A DNA stretch of 64,000 nt, taken from NCBI GenBank assembly GCA_031376285.1, contig JANMDN010000048.1:56753-120752 (forward strand), in the 5' to 3' direction. Below, piece by piece: positions 52,085 to 60,006 of the stretch; position 1 is the stretch's first letter, and each line of letters opens with the position of its first letter. Origin of the DNA: JANMDN01 sp031376285 (GTDB lineage: Bacteria > Actinomycetota > Thermoleophilia > Miltoncostaeales > Miltoncostaeaceae). Under the pieces are notes generated by a model that was given only the letters and a program-made list of their open reading frames with translations, made no database searches and was not told where the DNA came from. The translations under genes and the position numbers were made by a program.

Positions 52085-52678
52085 TCAGCCAACCAGGCCG
52101 TAGACCGCACCGGCCGCGAGTGCGTTTGGTCGACGCGCGACATGCGCGCGCGCCACCCCGCCTGAGCTCGAGAGCAGTATCCGTTGCGTGGCGCCGATTC
52201 CCTCGGCCCGGATGAGGGCTTCGAAGTCCCGGATGGTGCACAGGTGAATGTTCGGTGTCTCGTGCCAGCTGTAAGGAAGCGCGGGAGACGAGGGCATGCG
52301 GCCTCGAAGCGTCAGCGCGGTGCGAACCCGCCAGTGGCCGAAGTTGGGAAACGACACGATGCCGAAGTGCCCGACCCGCATCACCTCGCGCAGCACGTAG
52401 GCCGGGAGTCGTGTCGCCTGCAGTGTTTGGGACAGGACGACGACGTCAAACGACTGGTCCTGGAAGTCCGCAAGGCCTTGATCAATGTCCAGTTCGACGA
52501 CCGGCACGCCTCGATCGACGCATGCCTCGAAGCCCGCGCGGGAAATCTCGACGCCCTGCCCCTCGCATCCGCGCGCGCGGATGAGATGTTGGAGGAGGCT
52601 CCCGTCGCCGCAGCCGAGGTCGAGGACGCGCGAACCAGTCGGGATCATCGCCGCGACGATGTCGAGGTCAGTCCGCAT
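52085..52678 (-). CDS. metW: MetW, methionine biosynthesis methyltransferase-like protein
   Basis: 197 aa with a class I methyltransferase fold: SRVLDLGCGDGSLLQHLI (motif I), GQGVEISRAGFEACVDRGVPV, FDVVVLSQTLQATRLP and VSFPNFGHWRVR. This matches MetW, which pairs with MetX for homoserine acetylation in many bacteria. The ATG at 52678 overlaps the metX 3' end by 11 nt; a longer frame from 52828 lies inside metX. It is the last gene of the metY-metX-metW unit. Confidence 0.92.
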   Translation of the reverse strand: MRTDLDIVAAMIPTGSRVLDLGCGDGSLLQHLIRARGCEGQGVEISRAGFEACVDRGVPVVELDIDQGLADFQDQSFDVVVLSQTLQATRLPAYVLREVMRVGHFGIVSFPNFGHWRVRTALTLRGRMPSSPALPYSWHETPNIHLCTIRDFEALIRAEGIGATQRILLSSSGGVARAHVARRPNALAAGAVYGLVG

Positions 52679-53873
52679 CGTGCGCCATCCTCTCCCCGGG
52701 AGCGAGCGCGGTCTGGGCGCCGCGAACGTGCTCGGCTTCCATCCGCAGCATGAACCGGCGAACGAGTTCGTGGTACTCCGGCACCAGAAGCAGGAACGAA
52801 TCGTGGCCCCACGGCGACGGGATCTCACGGAACGTCACGGGCACCTGATGCGCATTCAGCGTCCGAACGATCTCGCGGGAGTGCCGCGTGTCGAAACGCC
52901 AGTCCGTGTCGAAGGAGACGACCAGGAACCTGCTCCGTACCCGCCGGAGTTTCGCCGCCATGATGGGCTCGCCGAACGGATCGAAGTAGTCCATGACGCG
53001 CGTGAGGTAGAGGTAGCTGTTGGCGTCGAACCGTTTCAGGAAGCTCTCGCCTTGGTGCTTGAGGTAGCTCTCGACCTGGAAGTCGGTGTCAAATCCGAAG
53101 CGTGGGGTGTCTTGGTCCTGGATGCGCCTCCCGAACTTCTCTCGCATCGCGTCCTCGGAGAGGTAGGTGATGTGGGCGATCATCCGGGCAAGTGACAGAC
53201 CCGCGTCGGGGTTTGTCTCGTGCGCGGCGTAGTCGCCGCCGTGGAAGGCCGGGTCGCGCAAGATCGCCTCGCGGGCGACGGCCGAGAGCGCGATGTTCTG
53301 GGCGGTCAGGCGTGATGTCGAGCAGACGAGCACGCCACTGTGCAGGTCCTCAGGGTGGTCGAGCGCCCATTGGAGCACCTGCATCCCGCCGACGGACCCA
53401 CCGATCGCCGCGACCAGACGACCGACGCCGAGGTGTGCCAGCAGCGCTCGGTGAACCCGCACAAGGTCGGCGACCGTAAAGAGCGGAAAACGTAGACCAT
53501 AGGCGCGACCCGTGGCGGGGTCGATCGAGGAGGGCCCGGTTGTCCCCTGACAGCCGCCGAGCAGGTTCGCGCACACGACAAAGAGCCGATCGGTGTCGAC
53601 GGGCTTTCCCGGGCCGATGAGGTTGTCCCACCAGCCGACTCGCTCGGGGTCGCCGTGGTGACCGGCCGGATGGGCGTCGCCGGTGAGCGCGTGGCAGATG
53701 TAGGCGCCATTCGTCCCAGCCGCGTTGAGGGTGCCGTAGGTCTCGTAGGCCACCTCCACCGGCCCCAGGCGCTGCCCGGAGTCGAGTTCAAACGGGTCGC
53801 CCTCGGTGAAAAGGACGACCCGCTTGGTCTCGACCCGCCCGACCGAGCCAATGGTCGCCGGGCGATCAGTCAA
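52668..53873 (-). CDS. metX: Homoserine O-acetyltransferase
   Basis: 401 aa, alpha/beta-hydrolase fold, transferring acetyl from acetyl-CoA to homoserine. The nucleophile elbow is IGGSVGGMQVLQWA, the oxyanion/substrate region NLLGGCQGTTGPSSIDP, and the Asp/His pair sits in FDTDWRFDTRHS and WGHDSFLL. The start is TTG at 53873, 6 nt after the metY stop (53880); an internal start is possible but the MTDRPATIG beginning keeps operon spacing. Feeds O-acetylhomoserine to MetY. Confidence 0.95.
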   Translation of the reverse strand: MTDRPATIGSVGRVETKRVVLFTEGDPFELDSGQRLGPVEVAYETYGTLNAAGTNGAYICHALTGDAHPAGHHGDPERVGWWDNLIGPGKPVDTDRLFVVCANLLGGCQGTTGPSSIDPATGRAYGLRFPLFTVADLVRVHRALLAHLGVGRLVAAIGGSVGGMQVLQWALDHPEDLHSGVLVCSTSRLTAQNIALSAVAREAILRDPAFHGGDYAAHETNPDAGLSLARMIAHITYLSEDAMREKFGRRIQDQDTPRFGFDTDFQVESYLKHQGESFLKRFDANSYLYLTRVMDYFDPFGEPIMAAKLRRVRSRFLVVSFDTDWRFDTRHSREIVRTLNAHQVPVTFREIPSPWGHDSFLLLVPEYHELVRRFMLRMEAEHVRGAQTALAPGERMAHDAD

Positions 53874-53879
53874 CGACGG

Positions 53880-55166
53880 CTACCCCCGCGACTTCGCAAG
53901 CGCTTGCTCGAGGTCGGCGACCAGATCGTCGATGTGCTCGATGCCCACAGAGAGGCGCACGGTGTCCTGCGTGACGCCGGCAGCGGCGAGCTCCTCGTCG
54001 TTGAGCTGCGAGTGGGTCGTCGACGCATTGTGGATCGCGAGCGACTTGGCGTCGCCGATGTTTGCAAGGTGACTGAAGAGCTCGAGCCCCTCGATGAAGC
54101 GCTGCCCAGCCTCGCGGCCACCCTTGATCCCGAAGGTGACGAGCGCGCCGAACCCTCCCGTGAGCGTCTTCTTCGCCGCCGCGTGGTAGGAGTCATTCGG
54201 GAGGCCCGGGTAGTTGACCCACTCGACGTCGGCGTGCGTCGAGAGGTGGTTGGCGACCGCCAGAGCGTTCTCGCAGTGGCGCTCCATCCGCAGTGGCAGC
54301 GTCTCGACACCCTGCAGGAGCAGGAACGCGTTGAACGGCGAGAGCGCGGCGCCCATGTTGCGCAGGAGCACGGTCCGGATGCGCCCGATGTAGGCCGCCG
54401 GGCCGAGCGCGTCTGACCACACGACGCCGTGGTAGGAGGGATCGGGCTGGGTGAGTCCTGGGAAGCGGTCGGCGTTGGCGACCCAGTCAAAGCGTCCCGC
54501 GTCGACGAGCGCGCCGCCGATCGACGTCCCGTGGCCGCCGATGTACTTGGTCAGCGAGTGCACGGCGATGTCGGCACCGAGATCGAGGACCTTGCAAAGG
54601 ATCGGCGTCGGGACGGTGTTGTCGACGAGGAGCGGCAGGCCCTTCGCGTGCGCGGCGTCGGCCCAGGCGCGGATGTCGACAACGTTCAGGCGCGGGTTCC
54701 CGATCGTCTCGGCAAAGACGGCACGGGTGTTCTCGTCGGCAAGGCGCGCGACGGATTCGGGGTCGTCGGGGTCGGCGAAGCGAACCTCGATGCCGAACTG
54801 CGGCAGCGTGTGCGCGAAGAGGTTGTAGGTGCCGCCGTAGAGGGTCGACACGGAGATGATGTTGTCGCCCGCGCGACAAACGTTCAGGATCGAGTAGGTC
54901 ACCGCGGCCTGGCCCGAGGCCGTGACGCAGGCGGCGATGCCACTCTCGAGGGCAGCGAGGCGCTGCTCGAGCACGTCCCAGGTGGGGTTCATGATCCGGG
55001 TGTAGATGTTCCCAGGCACCTTGAGGGCGAAGAGATCCGCGGCGTGTTGGGTGTCGTCGAACGTGTACGACGTCGTCTGGTAGATCGGCACAGCCCGCGC
55101 GTTCGTCGTCGGGTCCGGAACCTGACCGGCGTGCAGGGCGATCGTCTCAGCGCGGTGGCTGCTCAT
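53880..55166 (-). CDS. metY: O-acetylhomoserine sulfhydrylase
   Basis: 428 aa PLP enzyme of the Cys/Met metabolism family that makes homocysteine from O-acetylhomoserine and sulfide. Landmarks: TIALHAGQVPDPTTNARAVPIYQTTSY, SGQAAVTYSILN, the PLP-lysine segment VHSLTKYIGGHGTSIGGALVD, and SVGIEHIDDLVADLEQAL at the C-terminus. Length fits MetY better than the shorter MetB. The ATG at 55166 has GAGGAG about 11 nt upstream. First gene of metY-metX-metW; no SAM riboswitch could be recognised in its leader. Confidence 0.96.
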   Translation of the reverse strand: MSSHRAETIALHAGQVPDPTTNARAVPIYQTTSYTFDDTQHAADLFALKVPGNIYTRIMNPTWDVLEQRLAALESGIAACVTASGQAAVTYSILNVCRAGDNIISVSTLYGGTYNLFAHTLPQFGIEVRFADPDDPESVARLADENTRAVFAETIGNPRLNVVDIRAWADAAHAKGLPLLVDNTVPTPILCKVLDLGADIAVHSLTKYIGGHGTSIGGALVDAGRFDWVANADRFPGLTQPDPSYHGVVWSDALGPAAYIGRIRTVLLRNMGAALSPFNAFLLLQGVETLPLRMERHCENALAVANHLSTHADVEWVNYPGLPNDSYHAAAKKTLTGGFGALVTFGIKGGREAGQRFIEGLELFSHLANIGDAKSLAIHNASTTHSQLNDEELAAAGVTQDTVRLSVGIEHIDDLVADLEQALAKSRG

Positions 55167-55356
55167 GGCGTCGGCTCTCCTCGAGGGGCTCGTGTCGTCG
55201 CGCGGGCGGCGCGGCGTGGCCGCGCGAATATACGAAAAACCGGCAGGCACCGACGTGGCCAACGGCGGCGGGGAGATTGCGCGGCCCTGTCCGGGTTAAG
55301 CTGGCAGCGATGGTGGGCCGCCCGTGTTGGCCCATCGCGGCGTTCGGGGGTGGTCA

Positions 55357-56361
55357 GTGCGGTACCAATCAGCCCAGGATCTCAAACACGAGATCACCCG
55401 TCGCGTGATCGGCCGGATGGCGTCCGGACGCCGGGCGGCCATCGACCTTGGCGTGCCAGGCGGGCGCGTCGAGGATCTCGACAGTCGACAACCGTCGATT
55501 GCCCTCGGCATCGTTCCCGGAAAGGGTGACCGCTGCCAGCTCGCGGTGCGGGTGCAGCGCAGCGGTGCCTACGAGAGTGGCGCCGTCGAGGAAATTCGTC
55601 GAATGGCGGCCGGCGAGGTCGACGTCCGCTACATCGGAATCGTGACCAAGCATGTCACCCCAACGTTCCTTCGCGCGCGCCATCGACCGACCCTGCTCGG
55701 AACCTCGATCGCCCACTTTCGTGTGACGGCCGGAAGCCTCACCGCGATTGTCGAGCTGGTCGGAAGCGACGTGCCGCGTCTGCTGTCGTGCAACCACATC
55801 CTTGCCGACGAGAACCGCGGCGCACGTGGCGACGCCATCCTGCAACCCGGCGCGCTCGATGGCGGTCGGCGCCCGCGCGACGCGGTCGGAACGCTTGGAC
55901 GGTCCGTGGCGCTTCGCCGCGACGGCGTGAACCAGGTCGACTGCGCCCTGGCCGCGCCACGAGATGGCCTGGACCTGGACCGCGTCAAGCTCACCGGCAG
56001 TGGTCGACTCATGGGACTCAAGGCCGGAACGGTCGCCGTGGGCGAGATCATGTCGAAGCTCGGCCGCACGAGCGGCCTGACCGACGGGCGCGTGACGGCC
56101 GTCGAGATCGACAACCTCGTCATCAGCTACGACATCGGCAACCTCCGCTTCGACGACCAGCTCGAGATCGAAGGGATCGGACCGAACCCGTTCAGCCGGC
56201 CCGGCGACTCCGGTGCCTTCGTCTACACCAAGGTCGGGCGGCGGGCGGTCGGAATGATCTTCGCGGGGTCCGGACAGGGCGGCTCCAACGGCCGCGGGCT
56301 GTCGTTTGCGAACCCGATCCGAAGAGTCCTCGGCGCCCTCGACGCTCGCCTCAGCCTCTGA
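55357..56361 (+). CDS. Trypsin-like serine protease family protein (cytoplasmic)
   Basis: About 334 aa from a GTG at 55357 preceded by GGGGG; a TTG at 55324 is an alternative. The chymotrypsin-fold triad is visible: His in LLSCNHILADENRG, Asp in NQVDCALAAP and Ser in FSRPGDSGAFVY. GRTSGLTDGRVTAV is another conserved stretch. No signal peptide or membrane helix is seen, so it may act in the cytoplasm, as in the Nal1-like/S1-like bacterial group. Divergent from metY. Substrate unknown. Confidence 0.82.
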   Translation: MRYQSAQDLKHEITRRVIGRMASGRRAAIDLGVPGGRVEDLDSRQPSIALGIVPGKGDRCQLAVRVQRSGAYESGAVEEIRRMAAGEVDVRYIGIVTKHVTPTFLRARHRPTLLGTSIAHFRVTAGSLTAIVELVGSDVPRLLSCNHILADENRGARGDAILQPGALDGGRRPRDAVGTLGRSVALRRDGVNQVDCALAAPRDGLDLDRVKLTGSGRLMGLKAGTVAVGEIMSKLGRTSGLTDGRVTAVEIDNLVISYDIGNLRFDDQLEIEGIGPNPFSRPGDSGAFVYTKVGRRAVGMIFAGSGQGGSNGRGLSFANPIRRVLGALDARLSL

Positions 56362-56457
56362 GGGCTCAGCCGCCTACTTGGGAGGCGTCGGACGTGTCGT
56401 GTCGAGGGTTACCCCTCCTTCTGGCTTCGCGGCAACTACGGCGCCCAGGCCGAATAA

Positions 56458-56479
56458 CGCACCGATCGCGATCGGTGCG
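56458..56479. repeat. Perfect 22-bp palindrome
   Basis: CGCACCGATCG followed directly by CGATCGGTGCG. It lies in the 153-nt convergent gap between the protease and vapC genes. No loop bases, so it is a poor terminator hairpin but a good protein-binding site. Confidence 0.75.
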
Positions 56480-56514
56480 GTTCGGTGATTGTGCCCCAGC
56501 CGAGGATCTCCTGG

Positions 56515-56937
56515 TCAGGGCACTGAGCCGCGGGGGACGACCCACTGGACTGGCTGATTGGTCACCTGGGCGATGAGATCGAAGTCCGCGTCGTAGTGGA
56601 TGACGCAGATGCGGTGGTCTTCGGCGGCGGCGGCGATGAGCAGATCGGGGAGCTTGACGCCGCGGTGGTGTGATCGCGCGGCGAGTTGTCGTTGGACGTC
56701 CAGCGCTCGAGCGTGATGGGCGGGCAGGACCGGAATCTGGGAGAGCCCCTCAAGGTAGCCGCTGATTGCCTCGTACTCGGCGGGACTTCGGGCACCGCGC
56801 AGCAGTTCCAGAGAAACCAAGGAGCAGATGCACAGGCGCCCGTCTCGGAGGGGCTCGTCGAGCTTGTCTGCGACAGGTTGTCTGGTAAGGCGTGTCAGTG
56901 CGCTCGTATCGACGAGCGCACGAGTCGTGCCGGTCAC
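56515..56937 (-). CDS. VapC-type PIN-domain ribonuclease toxin
   Basis: 140 aa. The PIN acidic residues are present: Asp in ALVDTSALTRL, Glu in SLVSLELLRGA, Asp in VKLPDLLIAAAA and Asp in HYDADFDLIAQV. In this family they form a Mg-dependent RNase site acting on tRNA or rRNA. The start overlaps the antitoxin stop (ATGA, 56934-56937). It is followed by the 22-bp palindrome. A complete, probably functional toxin. Confidence 0.92.
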   Translation of the reverse strand: MTGTTRALVDTSALTRLTRQPVADKLDEPLRDGRLCICSLVSLELLRGARSPAEYEAISGYLEGLSQIPVLPAHHARALDVQRQLAARSHHRGVKLPDLLIAAAAEDHRICVIHYDADFDLIAQVTNQPVQWVVPRGSVP

Positions 56938-57146
56938 TGCCCCCAGCCGTCGCGGCGCGCACCGTCCGGGTCATCAGCGTACGGCGAATCGGGGGAGGCA
57001 AGCAGATCGACCAGCGATCCGCGGCGCTTGCGGTTGACGACCTCGGCAAGCGACAGGTTGACCGTCTCTCGGATGGTCTTTGCCCCGAGGATGTCTCGGG
57101 CTCCGGCCAGCAGGTCAGCGTTGATGTCGATCACGGTTCTCGGCAT
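56934..57146 (-). CDS. VapB-type antitoxin
   Basis: 70 aa. MPRTVIDINADLLAGARDILG is a ribbon-helix-helix type start common in VapB (DUF2191-like), followed by TIRETVNLSLAEVV. The C-terminal half (RGSLVDLLASPDSPYADDPDG) would wrap the toxin. Upstream, TACACT (57153-57158) ends 6 nt before the ATG with no Shine-Dalgarno, suggesting a leaderless transcript, usually autorepressed by the VapBC complex. Confidence 0.88.
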   Translation of the reverse strand: MPRTVIDINADLLAGARDILGAKTIRETVNLSLAEVVNRKRRGSLVDLLASPDSPYADDPDGARRDGWGQ

Positions 57147-57664
57147 GGACCTAGTGTACCAACTGACGCCAAAAAGTATATCTTGCGTATTTGCCGCGTG
57201 ATATCTCGTGCGGTGCTGTCCTTGTCGAGCGTTCTCTCGCTCTGTCTTCGCGGTGCCATTGATACGGCCGGCGCGAACCTTGGCGTGACGAGCAACCATC
57301 GTCGAGACGGACTACTGGGTCACCCACCTTCCGCCCTTGAGGATCCAGTCGTTCGGCGGCAACGGCTCCCTCGACGACGCATGAAGGACATGGCGACCGG
57401 CATGGCGGCGGCCCTCGAGGCGGACCTTCCGGGCGCGCTTTCGGCGTCCACCGGTATCCATCGTTCCCACCGTCTCCCTACCCGTGGCGAGTCCGTCACC
57501 GGGCACCCTGAGTACATATTCGTGGAGATGAGCGTTCGAGGAGGGTCCAATCCGAGCGCAGCGCGTCCGATCCTGACCCTGCTCGGCGAAGCCCTCGACC
57601 TTTCCTCGACGATGGCCGCTCCTCGTTGTGACGCTTGACTCGTCACGCCTGATAGCTTCGCGGC
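57147..57664. other. 518-bp intergenic region, vapB to bioB (divergent)
   Basis: No gene can be supported here. The left ~80 bp is AT-richer than its surroundings (TATATCTTGCGTATTT) and carries the vapB promoter. The middle holds short open frames without codon support. The right end has GTGACG/CGTCAC (57628-57646, 7-nt spacer) and GATAGC (57651-57656), the probable biotin operon control region. Confidence 0.5.
57628..57656 (+). promoter_or_regulatory. Candidate operator-promoter of the biotin operon
   Basis: The inverted repeat GTGACG-N7-CGTCAC lies directly before a -10-like GATAGC, which ends 8 nt before the bioB GTG. TTGTGA at 57626-57631 could be the -35 (19-nt spacing). BirA, encoded at the operon end with an intact HTH, is the obvious regulator candidate. 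Confidence 0.45.
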
Positions 57665-58702
57665 GTGACGAACCCCGATGCCAAAGGAACCCTGCCGGTG
57701 AGCATCCTCGACGCGCTTGAGCGGTCCCTGCTCGACGAAAAGCGCTCCATCGACATGGACGAAGCGCGCGAACTCGTCGACCTTCCCGCGGTCGAGCTTC
57801 CCCGGCTCCTCGCCCTCGCTCACGAAGTTCGGCGCAAGTGGTGGGGTGAAGGTGTCGAGCTCGAATCGCTCATCAGCGCCCAAACCGGTGGCTGCCAGGA
57901 GGACTGCTCGTTCTGCTCCCAGTCGATGCACTACGACGCCCCGGCCCAGCGCCACGCGTTCCTCCCCCTCGACCAGGTCATGGCCGCAGCGCGCGCAACC
58001 GAAGCCTCGGGGGCAAGCGCCTTCTGCATCGTCGTCGCCGTACGTGGACCCGACAAGCGCCTCATGGACCAAGTCCTGCGCGCCATCGACGCCATCCACG
58101 CCGAGACGAACCTCGACGTCGACTGCTCACTGGGCATCCTCGACCGATCACAAGCCGAGGCGCTCCGCGATGCGGGTGTCCACCACTACAACCACAACCT
58201 CGAGACCAGCCGGAGTTTCTTTCCCGAGATCGTCACCACCCACACCTGGGAAGAACGCGCCGAGACGTGCCGCCTCGTGACCGAGCTTGGCATCAAGCTC
58301 TGCAGCGGCGGAATCCTCGGTATGGGCGAGACCTGGGAGCAGCGCCTTGAGCTTGCCTACGAACTCCGCGAACTCGGCCCCGATGAGATCCCGCTGAACT
58401 TCCTGAACCCCCGGCCGGGGACGCCACTCGCCGGGCGGCGTCCGCTGGAAGCCCACGACGCGCTGCGCGCCATCGCGATCTTTCGCCTCGTTTTCCCCGA
58501 CCGGATCATCCGTTACGCAGGTGGGCGCGAACTCGTCCTTCGCGACGCGCAGGCGGTCGGCCTCCTTGGCGGCATCAACGGCATGATCGTCGGCAACTAC
58601 CTCACCACCGCCGGCCGCCCGGCGGCCGAGGACGTGCGCCTCGCCCACGATCTCGGCTTGCCCATCGTGCCGTCGGGGCGGACCACCGCCGACACCCGGT
58701 GA
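57665..58702 (+). CDS. bioB: Biotin synthase
   Basis: 345-aa radical SAM enzyme inserting sulfur into dethiobiotin. The radical SAM triad is GGCQEDCSFCSQS (C-x3-C-x2-C). Other signatures are HHYNHNLETSRSFF, GILGMGETWEQRLELA, NFLNPRPGTPL and AGGRELVLRDAQ with the Arg of the auxiliary [2Fe-2S] site. The GTG start has no Shine-Dalgarno and is 8 nt after GATAGC, probably leaderless. First gene of a six-gene overlapping operon; the stop overlaps bioA (GTGA). Confidence 0.97.
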   Translation: MTNPDAKGTLPVSILDALERSLLDEKRSIDMDEARELVDLPAVELPRLLALAHEVRRKWWGEGVELESLISAQTGGCQEDCSFCSQSMHYDAPAQRHAFLPLDQVMAAARATEASGASAFCIVVAVRGPDKRLMDQVLRAIDAIHAETNLDVDCSLGILDRSQAEALRDAGVHHYNHNLETSRSFFPEIVTTHTWEERAETCRLVTELGIKLCSGGILGMGETWEQRLELAYELRELGPDEIPLNFLNPRPGTPLAGRRPLEAHDALRAIAIFRLVFPDRIIRYAGGRELVLRDAQAVGLLGGINGMIVGNYLTTAGRPAAEDVRLAHDLGLPIVPSGRTTADTR

Positions 58703-60006
58703 CCACCCGCGAGATCCTCGCGCTCGATCGTCGCCACGTCTGGCATCCCTACGCGGCGATGCCCGGGCGTCACGAGCCGCTCGTTGTCGAGTCGGCGCGC
58801 GGGACTCGGCTCCGCCTCGCGGAGGCCGCTGGCGGGCACGACGAGCTGATCGACGGCATGTCGTCTTGGTGGTCGGCGATCCACGGCTACCAGCACCCGC
58901 TCCTCGACGCGGCCGCGGTTGACCAGCTCGGCAAGATGAGCCACGTGATGTTCGGGGGCCTCACCCACGAGCCGGGTGTGGGCCTCGCGCGCCGCCTCGT
59001 CGATATGACGCCTGCGCCGCTTCAGCACGTCTTCCTGAGCGATTCGGGCTCGGTCGCGGTCGAGGTGGCGGTCAAGATGTGCCTCCAATACTGGCGCTCG
59101 CTCGCTCGCCCGGAGCGCACGCGACTCCTCACCTGGCGCGGCGGCTACTACGGCGACACCCTGAGCCCCATGTCGCTCTGCGACCCCGACGGTGGGATGC
59201 ATCAGCTCTGGACGGGAATCCTCCCGCGGCAGGTTTTTGTCGACGCTCCACCAGATGGCTTCGATGCCGACGTGGACGCCGACTACCTCGACCGTGTGAC
59301 GTCAACCGTGGAGCGACACCGCGACGAACTCGCCGCGATCATCGTCGAGCCGGTGGTCCAGGGGGCCGGTGGGATGCGATTTCACAGCCCGGCCTACCTC
59401 ACCGCGCTGCGCGAACTGGCCGACGCATTCGACCTCCTGCTCGTCTTCGACGAGATCGCAACGGGGTTCGGCCGTACGGGCGAGCTGTTCGCGACCGACC
59501 ACGTCGGGGTGAGCCCGGACATCATGTGCGTCGGCAAGGCCATGACCGGCGGCTACATGAGCATGGCGGCGACGCTCTGCACCGGTGAGGTAGCCGACGC
59601 AATCTCCGCTGGGGAGGTCCCGGTGCTCGCGCACGGACCGACCTTCATGGGCAACCCGCTCGCAGCGTCGGTCGCGAACGCCTCGATCGACCTGCTCCTC
59701 GCCGGAGACTGGCGCGGCGAGGTCGCCCGCATCGGGGCCGGCCTGCGCGAGGCGCTGGCCCCGGCCACCGAGATTCCGGGGGTCGCCGATGTGCGTGTGC
59801 TCGGAGCGATCGGCGTGGTCCAGCTCGACGAAGAGGTCGACATGGTGCGGGCATCGCGCGCGGCCATCGAGCGGGGTGTCTGGCTGCGCCCCTTCCGCGA
59901 CCTCGTCTACACGATGCCCCCCTACATCACGACGGACGCGGAGATTGCGCAGATCGGGGACGCGGTCGTCGCGGCCGCACGGGCGTCGTGTGGGGTGATG
60001 GCATGA
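58699..60006 (+). CDS. bioA: Adenosylmethionine-8-amino-7-oxononanoate aminotransferase
   Basis: 435-aa PLP aminotransferase converting KAPA to DAPA with SAM as amino donor. Features: RRHVWHPYAAMPG, DGMSSWWSAIHGYQHP, GSVAVEVAVKMCLQYW, LLVFDEIATGFGRTG (PLP Asp) and CVGKAMTGGYMSMAAT (PLP Lys). The double Trp and Tyr of the substrate pocket are present. The GTG start overlaps the bioB stop and the TGA stop overlaps the bioF start (ATGA). Confidence 0.96.
   Translation: MTTREILALDRRHVWHPYAAMPGRHEPLVVESARGTRLRLAEAAGGHDELIDGMSSWWSAIHGYQHPLLDAAAVDQLGKMSHVMFGGLTHEPGVGLARRLVDMTPAPLQHVFLSDSGSVAVEVAVKMCLQYWRSLARPERTRLLTWRGGYYGDTLSPMSLCDPDGGMHQLWTGILPRQVFVDAPPDGFDADVDADYLDRVTSTVERHRDELAAIIVEPVVQGAGGMRFHSPAYLTALRELADAFDLLLVFDEIATGFGRTGELFATDHVGVSPDIMCVGKAMTGGYMSMAATLCTGEVADAISAGEVPVLAHGPTFMGNPLAASVANASIDLLLAGDWRGEVARIGAGLREALAPATEIPGVADVRVLGAIGVVQLDEEVDMVRASRAAIERGVWLRPFRDLVYTMPPYITTDAEIAQIGDAVVAAARASCGVMA

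Noticed and set aside
55167..55356. SAM riboswitch before metY
   Set aside because: I looked for SAM-I, SAM-II and SAM-IV core sequences on the minus strand and found none. Only a possible TATATT -10 was seen.
57312..57506. A 64-aa minus-strand frame in the vapB-bioB gap
   Set aside because: No Shine-Dalgarno, Arg-rich shadow-type composition and no recognisable family.
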